14,068 nt of DNA. It comes from Trichomonas tenax (taxonomy: Eukaryota; Parabasalia; Trichomonadida; Trichomonadidae). The notes beneath the pieces were generated by a model that was not told the origin of the DNA, ran no database searches, and worked only from the letters and a program-made list of their open reading frames with translations. Positions 7,451 to 14,068 of the stretch are shown here, in pieces. Position 1 is the first letter of the stretch, and each line of letters opens with the position of its first letter. The translations under genes were made by a program, and so were the position numbers. Location: contig JALKBU010001235.1 in NCBI GenBank assembly GCA_023091735.1, forward strand, positions 1-14,068, given 5' to 3'.

Positions 7451-9688
7451 TTATACTTCGTCATCTGATGAGCTGACGTTGCTGTACTTATTCTTTGACT
7501 TAGAGCAACTTGAGGACTCTGATTTATCTACTTTCCTCGGTGTATCATCATCGAAGTGCTTCTTGACGACTTTCACGACTTTCCTCTGTTTGTGGGCATA
7601 AATACGGCAGTCGTCTTGTGGATCATCTTCGTAGTTCGGGTAGTTCCTTCTGCGCCTGTAATCATCATCGTCTTCATCGAGATAAAGACGCCTCTGGATG
7701 CCGTAACGGTGATTTGATTCCGATGAATTCGATGTTGATTCGACATTGAGTTTCTCGATCTGTTCTCTTCTTCTTTTAACGCTGGAGTCTTCTGAGATAG
7801 CGCTGAGATTGTCCTGATAAGCTACAAGATCTCTCTCGACAACGCTCTCTTCATCTTGTTGCGATTCTGAGGAAGTAGAAATGATTCCAAGTTTGATCTT
7901 TCTCTTTTCTTCTTCTTTCTCTCTCCTCTTTCTTTCTCTTTCTTCTTCCATTTGCTTGCGGAGACGCTTTTCCTCCTCTCTATGCTTCCTTTCGAGCTCT
8001 GATGCTGTCTCATCTTTATCATCGATTCTTCCTCTTGTTGTTTTCTCGTAGTAAATGCCATTGGGTGATGGAATTGGTTTGTTTGTTGCCTTCTGGAGAA
8101 GCAGTCTCTGATATGTCTCTTCTGATGTTTCTTCAACACGAATAACACGGCGCTGAGGGATTCTATGCTTGTTTCGTGCAGTGAACACCTCTGGAAGCTT
8201 CTCTTCGATCTGCGAGAAATCGTTCTGAAGATATGGAGACTTTGGCTGCATCGCTTCTTTGAGTTCTGTGTCCAATGAGAAAGAATTCGACTTCGAAGAT
8301 GATGAAAAAACGCTCTTTTCTTCCTCTTCTGGGTTGAAGTCTTCTTCTTCCTCGATCTTTGACTCTGATTTGTTCTCTAGTTCTATTGGCTTCTTTTCTT
8401 CAGAGACTTCCTTAACAACAACGTTCTGGCGATCAAGGAATGTGACATCTTCATCTTTGATGATTATTCTCGTTTCTCCACGCGCTTTGGCCAATATCTT
8501 GTTGAGTTTCTGCTCTTTGGACATCTTCTTGGACTTGAATGGTGTCGCATCATCTTCGTTTAAGAATTTGTGGTTCTTTAGGTTGCGTGCTTTAGGTCTT
8601 TCAGAGCATTCATCATCATCTGATGCAAATCTATCTTTTGGTTTGTTAAACACGTAAACGCGAGCAGACAAAGACTCTGATTTGTTGGAATTCTTTTTGC
8701 TGCTGATGGACTTCGATTTAGAAGATGATGTGGAGTCGTCTGCTTTGTATCTTTGAACAACTTCAATTGAAGAATTAAATTCTCCTCCAATTGCTTTCCT
8801 TGGAACGAATTCGTCATCAGATGAATCAAGTAAGTATTTGGAGCGTTTCTTTCGCTCAAATTTCTCGCTGGGATCTTTATCTTGTGCGAATTTCATCTTT
8901 CTGTTGATTTTTGTAGTTTTACGTAATTTTTGTGGTGAATTTTGTGTCTTTTGCTTGTTTTCGTCGTCTGAATTCTCTTTGATTGGGTCGATAAATTTCA
9001 TCATTTGTTGTGCTGAGAATTTCCTCGAACCATTACTCATATTCGACTTGACACTCTTAGAATCAGCCATTGGTTGTTGTGCCTTTGGCTGTTCTTGTAT
9101 TTCTTCTTCTTGATCAGAAGAACTTGAGCTTTCTTCGCTTTCATCATCTGCAGCGCTCACATGTGTCGGATATTTTCCGGACAAGCTCTTTGGCTTCATA
9201 GAATTAACGCTATGCAAAGATAACGAATCAGAAGTAGATAATTCCGATTTATTATCATCATTGAGTATATCTCTGTGTTTCGATGAATTTGATTTGAATG
9301 AACTTACCGAATTTTGCTGTTTTAGCGATGATTCTGGCGATGTCGAAGAAGAAAGTGTGCATGAAGGCGGTTGTGGAGTGAATTTGGGGTCTTCTAAGTC
9401 TGTGCCTGAGTTAGAGTGCTCAGTGGAGAGCTCTGAATTTTGATTATTAACAATGTAAACATCTGATGATTCGTTTTCTTGATCAGACATCGGTGGTTGT
9501 ACTTGCTTGAAATTTTTCTTTTTGCCCATCGAGTTTAATTCATCTTCTGACTCACTTTCGGAATAATATTCTTCTTCTATTGTTAATTCTGAGACAGTAT
9601 TCTGGTAAGAGTGCGCAGAATGTGTCGGGTTGGTGCCGTGCAAGCTAGTTCTCGTTTTTAATGAGTGGGTTTTCTCTTTCTCAGACAT
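7451..9688 (-). CDS. Acidic Ser-rich, largely disordered protein with a charged coiled coil, function unknown
   Basis: Starting at the ATG at 9688 gives 745 residues; a longer frame to 9730 would need a TTG start and is unlikely in a eukaryote. No catalytic domain is recognised. Most of the chain is Ser, Glu, Asp and Lys in low-complexity blocks. CK2-type acidic Ser clusters recur, including NSDDENK (~239-245), DSSDDEFVP (~288-296), ASDDDE (~355-360) and the extreme C-terminus SSSDDEV (739-745). A strongly charged, probably single alpha-helix or coiled coil of E/R/K runs about 560-602. Basic patches near 278-284 (RKKRSK) and 638-641 (KRRR) could be nuclear localisation signals. An intrinsically disordered scaffold, chromatin-associated or cytoskeletal protein is possible, but none can be chosen. 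The long frame through 2.2 kb supports a real gene. Confidence 0.8.
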   Translation of the reverse strand: MSEKEKTHSLKTRTSLHGTNPTHSAHSYQNTVSELTIEEEYYSESESEDELNSMGKKKNFKQVQPPMSDQENESSDVYIVNNQNSELSTEHSNSGTDLEDPKFTPQPPSCTLSSSTSPESSLKQQNSVSSFKSNSSKHRDILNDDNKSELSTSDSLSLHSVNSMKPKSLSGKYPTHVSAADDESEESSSSSDQEEEIQEQPKAQQPMADSKSVKSNMSNGSRKFSAQQMMKFIDPIKENSDDENKQKTQNSPQKLRKTTKINRKMKFAQDKDPSEKFERKKRSKYLLDSSDDEFVPRKAIGGEFNSSIEVVQRYKADDSTSSSKSKSISSKKNSNKSESLSARVYVFNKPKDRFASDDDECSERPKARNLKNHKFLNEDDATPFKSKKMSKEQKLNKILAKARGETRIIIKDEDVTFLDRQNVVVKEVSEEKKPIELENKSESKIEEEEDFNPEEEEKSVFSSSSKSNSFSLDTELKEAMQPKSPYLQNDFSQIEEKLPEVFTARNKHRIPQRRVIRVEETSEETYQRLLLQKATNKPIPSPNGIYYEKTTRGRIDDKDETASELERKHREEEKRLRKQMEEERERKRREKEEEKRKIKLGIISTSSESQQDEESVVERDLVAYQDNLSAISEDSSVKRRREQIEKLNVESTSNSSESNHRYGIQRRLYLDEDDDDYRRRRNYPNYEDDPQDDCRIYAHKQRKVVKVVKKHFDDDTPRKVDKSESSSCSKSKNKYSNVSSSDDEV

Positions 9689-10117
9689 GAAAATTGAAGA
9701 TATAAAAATTAACGCCTCTGTTTTCTTCAAACATCTTTTTATTGCATAAATAGAGTTTATTCATTGTGTAGATTATATTTATCAAACTTTTACTGCTCAA
9801 TTCGAACAATTTTCAAAAACCAAATTCAAAATTTGATCAAAATCCATTTATCGCTTTTGAGTTTGATTCTATTTCTAATATATCTACAAATGTATTATTT
9901 TGAATCTTGCTAATTTTCATTGGAAAAATGAAAATCTTGAAAAATTAGGCAAATATGCTTTATTTATCTATCGATTCTAAAATTTTAATGAAATAAAAAA
10001 TCATTCCAATAAAAGCAGTAGTTTCAGCAGAAGAGTTTTTGTGGGTAAAAGAGGGGATTAGTAATAGAACTAGAAATAAACATTTTATATAAACACGATG
10101 GAGTAGAGAGATAGTAG
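9689..10117. other. Spacer between two minus-strand genes
   Basis: 429 bp of AT-rich sequence holding the leader of the gene ending at 7451 and the 3' region of the gene ending at 10118. No further gene or repeat is recognised. The leader just before the ATG at 9688 reads TTCAATTTTC, which only loosely resembles a TCA-type initiator. Confidence 0.4.
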
Positions 10118-10525
10118 TTAAACAGGAACGAGTAAGTTTTCTGCTCGGATTCTGAGCGTTTCCATGTAAGATGATAAACTTTGAAGTTGAGTGACAACTC
10201 TAGCGACTAATTTGTTTTTGGTGATTAAATTTGGTGAAAGGCCGTTAACTATTCTATCAATTTCAGTCTGTAATGCTACGATTTCATGGATAACGATTAA
10301 GGAATCCGCATTTAGATTATCTAATTGTTCTTCTTCCTCTTCTTCTACGTATTCATATTCTGGTTCTTCTATTTCTGGAGGTTCAAATATCAGTGGCTTT
10401 TCGGTGATCATTCGATCAACAGCATCTGCAAAGTTTTGGGACAATTTAGCAATCTCTTTCTGTCTGGAGACGAACACTTGATCATCCCATTGCTCTTCTT
10501 GTGTCACTTGAATGTTTGTTGTCAT
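10118..10525 (-). CDS. Small acidic helical protein, function unknown
   Basis: 135 residues from the ATG at 10525; an in-frame ATG at 10552 would add nine residues (MYIFFRINI), but that extension looks like AT-rich leader. Residues ~10-40 are predicted helical, ~45-70 form an acidic segment (EPPEIEEPEYEYVEEEEEEQ), and ~72-132 contain Leu/Ile heptads suited to a coiled coil. There is no signal peptide or membrane segment. Such a helical-acidic-helical small protein would fit an accessory subunit of a larger complex. The gene is divergent from AP-3 delta, so a shared control region is possible, but a role in AP-3 or BLOC-type sorting would be a guess. The gene call rests on frame, composition and lack of a better frame on the other strand. 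Confidence 0.65.
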   Translation of the reverse strand: MTTNIQVTQEEQWDDQVFVSRQKEIAKLSQNFADAVDRMITEKPLIFEPPEIEEPEYEYVEEEEEEQLDNLNADSLIVIHEIVALQTEIDRIVNGLSPNLITKNKLVARVVTQLQSLSSYMETLRIRAENLLVPV

Positions 10526-10988
10526 TATATTAATTCGAAAAAATATGTACATTAATTTGTAAAGTTTACGAAAATATTTGACAAATATTATTTCTTGCCA
10601 CGTAATTATTTCAAATCCCGAAATGTAAAATTTTTACATGATAAATTGGGAATTTTAATATAAATATGAATCAACAATTGAAAATATAAGTCATAAAAAT
10701 ATGGCAAAATATAAAATTCTGCCAGGTAAAATATCGAAAATATTATTTACAAATCAAACGCAAAATTTTTGTAAAATATGAAATAGCATAAGAAAATATA
10801 AATATCATAAGAAAATATAAATATCATATTAGATAATTTACGCGACAAATGTAATATTTACATGACAAATGATATCGTTCGATTCTTTTTATTTTCACGT
10901 TATTTCGAATGCATTTATAGAGTAAATTGTAAAAACGCGAAGAAATAAAACCGATGAAAATCAGGTAAAAAAGTGACGCAAATTTTTA
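10526..10988. promoter_or_regulatory. Divergent promoter region between small acidic protein and AP-3 delta
   Basis: 463 bp of very AT-rich DNA that must hold both promoters. It contains two related palindromes, ATGTAAAATTTTTACAT (10623-10639) and ATGTAATATTTACAT (10849-10863). Each overlaps a TTACATG(A)(C/T)AAA motif (10634-10645, 10858-10869), and GACAAAT recurs at about 10579, 10844 and 10864. The second TTACATGACAAA lies about 120 bp upstream of the AP-3 delta ATG. No canonical trichomonad initiator is visible next to either start codon. Function is inferred from position and repetition only. Confidence 0.4.
10787..10828. repeat. 19-bp tandem repeat, two copies plus four bases
   Basis: The unit CATAAGAAAATATAAATAT occurs at 10787-10805 and again, identical, at 10806-10824, followed by CATA. 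It sits in the divergent intergenic region 160-200 bp upstream of AP-3 delta. It is probably a slippage-type duplication. Confidence 0.85.
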
Positions 10989-13328
10989 ATGGATAAACTT
11001 CTCGGCTTTGGAAAGCAGACGAAGGAACTTGGTAAACAAGCGACAGAGCAGTTGAAGAAGGCCGGCGATTCTATCAAGAAAGCGTCCAAAACACTCATTC
11101 GCCGCTCTCTTTCTGACGCTGTGAGAGATTATATCGCTTCGACATTAAATAACACGACGGATCAATTCATTGCCGAACTTACAGCCGAAATTCAGGAGAA
11201 CCACAAGACTCTTAAGGACGAAGACAAGGGATCTCTCGTCCAACAGATCATTTTCTTGAATCTTTTGGGCTACGACACAACATGGGCTGACTTCATGATC
11301 CTTGAAGTTATGTCAACAACAGATTACTCATTGAAGAGACTTTGCTACACGGCTGCAGGTTTCTTGTGGAATTCTCAGTCTGATGTCGTTTTGATGGCCA
11401 CAAACCGCATTGGAAAGGATCTTACGACAAACAATCCGCTGTTTTCTTCATTAGTTTTAAACAGCGTCACATCTTTCCTTTCTGAGGCTATTTCTCAGCA
11501 TATCAGCAACGATGTCATCGCTTTCATGAAATCTGCAAGACCAGATGTCCGTCAGAAGGCTATTACAAACTTTTACAATATTTGCTTGAGATATCCAGAC
11601 GCTCTTCGTATTGGATTCCCAGCACTCAAGGCCTGTCTCGACGACACAGAGCCATCTGTTCTCTTCGCTACATTAAACGTTATGTCCGAATTTTGCAGAT
11701 ATAACCCACAACTCTTCACATCTTTGATTCCAAAGTTCTACAAGATGCTCGATGCACCGCCGAACAACTGGTGCTGCCTCAAGCTCATCAGCCTCCTCAG
11801 AATGCTTTGTGATGTCGAGCCACGTCTTCCAAAGAAGTTAATCGCTCCATTCACAACATTACTCGAGACAACAGGTTCTGCTACAGTTCTCTTCGAGTTG
11901 GTTAAGACAATCATCGAAGTTCCAATCACAAATACAGTTCTTCTCACATACGCGACACAGAGAATGCAGAACTTCATTGACAACCAGGACGCCAACTTGC
12001 GCTTCCTCTGCCTGAAGCTCTTCATCAAGCTCATGGAGATCCAGCCAAAGCTTGTCGCCCAGAACAAGGAAGTCATCAGCAACTGCCTCGACAGCAACGA
12101 TGAAGCCACAAGATTGCTCGCTCTCGACCTCCTTATGGCACTCGCTAACTCTAAGACAATCGATGGCATAGTTGCAAAGATGTTCCACCACTACAAGGAA
12201 TCACTCTCAGTCACATTCAAGAACACAGTTATCACACGCATCATCGAAGTCTGCTCCAAGAACGATTACGCTGTTATCACTGATTTCTCATGGTATATCC
12301 AGATTATCGGTGATTTCATCGAAGAGGGCGGCTTCACGTGCTACGAGATCATCGCTAACCAGTTCATGGACCTCGCTACACGTGTCCCAGCAACACGCGA
12401 AGTCCTCGTCGAGCAAATGGGCAAGATTCTCGGAATGCGTAACTACAGAGACGCCACAAAGCTCCTCCTCACTGCCCTTTATATCATCGGTGAGTACTCT
12501 GAGGATGCCAAGCAGCTCCCACTCATCATCAACGAGAACATCCTCTTCTGCGACGAGAGAGTCCAGGTCAGCGCACTTTCTACAGCCTTCAAGCTCTACA
12601 TCAGATGCGACGGCGAAGAACAGCAGGCTGAAGCTGAGAAGCTCTTCGTTGAGAGACTCCCAGACTTCCAGACAGGCATCTACGCCGAAGTCCAGGATAT
12701 CGCTGCCATCACAATGCATCTCATCGAGACATTCAAGGCTCCAGAGGCCGCCGAGGCTTTCGGCGAGATCAAGGCGAAGCTTACAACAGAGTACGACGAG
12801 GATACATTACCGCCATTGGAGTACCCAGAGGAGCTCAACGAGCCGATCGATGACACATTCAAGGTCGACGATGATGACGACGACTTCTTGAAGGAGGATG
12901 TCAACGGCCCAATAGATCCACTTGTCGAGGCCACTGCTTCCGAAGTCAGCAAGAAGAAGAAGGAAGACAAGTCCAAGGATGGCAAGCCGAAGGACAAGTT
13001 CAAAGTCAGAAAGCAGAAGCAGACAGTCGATCGCCAGAACGTCGTTATAAAGGCCGCAAAGAAGCCATTATTCGGTCAGCCGGAGAAGAAGCCAAATGCT
13101 CTCGCTGACAAATTCACCGATATCAATCTTAATGAACCAGCCCCTGCACCGGCTCCAGCAAAGCCAAAGACAGCTGCGAAGAAGGATGAGTTGAAGACAG
13201 CTCCAAAAAAGACAGAAGCGAAGCCATTTGAAGCCGCTCCTGCTGATCCTAATGCTGCTCCGAAGAAGAAGGGAGTCATCAAGGCTGGAAAGAAGAAACT
13301 TCAGAAGAAGGAAGATGGAGGTAAGTAA
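10989..13328 (+). CDS. AP-3 adaptor complex subunit delta
   Basis: A 779-residue large subunit (adaptin) of the AP-3 coat, which sorts membrane cargo from Golgi/endosomes to lysosome-type compartments. The adaptin trunk of HEAT-like helices covers about 40-600. Signature delta stretches are LNLLGYDTTWADF (91-103), IGKDLTTNNP (141-150), NNWCCLKLI (259-267), EPRLPKKLIAPFTTLL (277-292), a DEATRLLALDLL segment (371-382) and FSWYIQII (433-440). These match animal and fungal AP-3 delta far better than alpha, gamma or epsilon adaptins. Residues 1-38 form a basic amphipathic extension. From ~605 there is an acidic linker and then a Lys/Ala/Pro-rich tail in which VIKAAKK (686-692) and VIKAGKK (763-769) recur. 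Metazoan delta has a longer hinge and ear; here no ear is visible. Codon use is strongly biased to ACA, CCA, CTC, ATC and AAG, suggesting good expression. The gene is divergent from the small acidic protein. Confidence 0.95.
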   Translation: MDKLLGFGKQTKELGKQATEQLKKAGDSIKKASKTLIRRSLSDAVRDYIASTLNNTTDQFIAELTAEIQENHKTLKDEDKGSLVQQIIFLNLLGYDTTWADFMILEVMSTTDYSLKRLCYTAAGFLWNSQSDVVLMATNRIGKDLTTNNPLFSSLVLNSVTSFLSEAISQHISNDVIAFMKSARPDVRQKAITNFYNICLRYPDALRIGFPALKACLDDTEPSVLFATLNVMSEFCRYNPQLFTSLIPKFYKMLDAPPNNWCCLKLISLLRMLCDVEPRLPKKLIAPFTTLLETTGSATVLFELVKTIIEVPITNTVLLTYATQRMQNFIDNQDANLRFLCLKLFIKLMEIQPKLVAQNKEVISNCLDSNDEATRLLALDLLMALANSKTIDGIVAKMFHHYKESLSVTFKNTVITRIIEVCSKNDYAVITDFSWYIQIIGDFIEEGGFTCYEIIANQFMDLATRVPATREVLVEQMGKILGMRNYRDATKLLLTALYIIGEYSEDAKQLPLIINENILFCDERVQVSALSTAFKLYIRCDGEEQQAEAEKLFVERLPDFQTGIYAEVQDIAAITMHLIETFKAPEAAEAFGEIKAKLTTEYDEDTLPPLEYPEELNEPIDDTFKVDDDDDDFLKEDVNGPIDPLVEATASEVSKKKKEDKSKDGKPKDKFKVRKQKQTVDRQNVVIKAAKKPLFGQPEKKPNALADKFTDINLNEPAPAPAPAKPKTAAKKDELKTAPKKTEAKPFEAAPADPNAAPKKKGVIKAGKKKLQKKEDGGK

Positions 13329-13409
13329 TCCAAAAAAATCTAAACTTCTTTTTTTAGTTGGATTTAATTTTAAGGTTAATGTCTTATTAACATTTTTAAT
13401 TCTTTTTTA
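13329..13409. other. Short spacer after AP-3 delta
   Basis: 81 bp with a TAAA tetramer 12 nt past the AP-3 stop, a T7 run and a small hairpin (GTTAAT/ATTAAC at about 13376-13391). This is enough for 3' end formation but very short for a separate promoter of the following remnant. Confidence 0.45.
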
Positions 13410-13762
13410 ATGTCTGAACTTCAACCTGACTGGAAGGCAATGGGTGACAGGTTCTCGGAATACCTAAATAACCCCGGTTTCCTGCAAGCGAGGACTCCAA
13501 ACGACTTATGTCGAATTCTCGATTTCGCAGAATTGAACAATTCAATATTTTCTTATGGAACATGTTATGTGTGTTCAAAAAGGAATCTATATTGGATATT
13601 ATCAAGCATGTGACACTTAAATTTGAAAACAATTTAATTGAATCATCAAAAATTCTTAGAAACATATTTAAGATTATAGATTTACTCTCACTTTATATTA
13701 TATCACAAAGTATTTTAACTCAGCCTCAACAAAATCAACAATTATTAATTTGGCGTCACTGA
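13410..13762 (+). pseudogene. Frame-disrupted gene remnant (possible trichomonad multigene-family N-terminus)
   Basis: An ATG at 13410 opens a frame with good coding character, including NPGFLQARTPNDLCRILDF (residues 21-39), to about 13545; it then loses coherence and stops at 13613. From about 13540 the -1 frame (open to 13762) continues with helical, Leu/Ile/Lys-rich sequence such as VFKKESILDIIKHVTLKF. The two halves read naturally as one helical protein with a one-base-type frame change near 13535-13555. The 'DLCRIL..AELN' pattern recalls the helical N-terminal region of the large trichomonad ankyrin-repeat families, but this is from memory of style and is weak. No ankyrin repeats follow before the stop. 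Alternatives are a sequencing error, or two unrelated small open frames. Confidence 0.4.
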
Positions 13763-14068
13763 ATTTTGGCATCATTTTTCCTTCTGCGGTGTAGTCCCGC
13801 GACCTTCATAACTTTTTATCTGATCAATATTTTTTCGATTTGAAAGTACTTTCATGTACATATTGATAGTTGTCTATCAAGTGGTATAAGTGGCACGGTC
13901 TATATATCTATCAAATCATTGATTGCATTACAAATCGTCCAAAAATATACGATTTCCAGCATAAATGTATGCGCTACTATGCAGCATATGATATTTTTAT
14001 GTGTATTATTGATTCAAATTCCTCTTATACGCTTAAAATTAAAAATGCAACTAATTCATTAATTGATT
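13763..14068. other. Terminal AT-rich region, nothing firmly recognised
   Basis: The segment contains a short GC-rich hairpin (GCGG/CCGC around 13784-13798). On the plus strand, one frame has no stop from 13870 to the window end, with no recognisable motif and no good start. It may be the beginning of something outside the window or chance. Confidence 0.35.

Noticed and set aside
9689..9730. 14-residue N-terminal extension of the acidic Ser-rich protein
   Set aside because: It would need a TTG start; the ATG at 9688 is the first proper eukaryotic start.
13321..13357. GTAAGT...TTTTTTTAG across the AP-3 delta stop codon, looking like a 37-nt intron
   Set aside because: Trichomonad introns use GTAYGT and an extended 3' motif of the ACTAACACACAG type, absent here. 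Splicing would only add a short hydrophobic tail with no adaptin similarity, and the unspliced stop gives a sensible end.
13870..14068. Plus-strand frame open for 66 codons to the window end
   Set aside because: No good start, no recognisable motif and AT-driven composition; it could be the edge of a gene outside the window but cannot be supported.

Overview
The window looks like a nuclear segment of a compact, almost intron-free protist genome, most consistent with a parabasalid (trichomonad, Tritrichomonas- or Trichomonas-like). The reasons are: long uninterrupted genes for purely eukaryotic proteins (a SNARE, an AGC kinase, AP-3 delta); AT-rich spacers around coding regions that prefer ACA, CCA, AGA, CTC and ATC codons; TAA and TGA both used as stops (so not a ciliate code); and no splice signals needed to read any gene. 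The species is an inference from style, not from a marker gene.

Layout. 1-1313 is non-coding but structured: a 49-nt hairpin (93-141), a tandem repeat whose two complete units each fold into a hairpin with covarying arms (818-1074), and a 10-bp inverted repeat (1139-1173). 1314-2183 (+) is a tail-anchored Q-SNARE. It converges on 2649-4745 (-), an IRE/Rim15/MAST-type AGC kinase with a C2HC zinc finger. 4746-7450 is a 2.7-kb spacer holding a MITE-like element with terminal inverted repeats and TA flanks (5139-5482). 7451-9688 (-) encodes a 745-residue acidic, Ser-rich, disordered/coiled-coil protein of unknown function. 10118-10525 (-) is a small acidic helical protein, divergent from 10989-13328 (+), the AP-3 adaptor delta subunit; the ~460-bp region between them carries two related palindromes and a 19-bp tandem repeat. 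13410-13762 (+) looks like a frame-disrupted remnant of a larger gene. The final 300 bases hold nothing firm.

Together, two genes serve endomembrane traffic (SNARE-driven fusion, AP-3 cargo sorting to late endosome/lysosome), and a near-identical 12-nt motif, TTACATG(T/A)CAAA, lies upstream of both. The kinase subfamily is usually linked to nutrient, growth or cell-cycle signalling. No operon-like organisation is implied; each gene should have its own promoter. The least explained parts are the covarying hairpin repeats, the early hairpin, the TIR element and the apparent E zero-layer of the SNARE.
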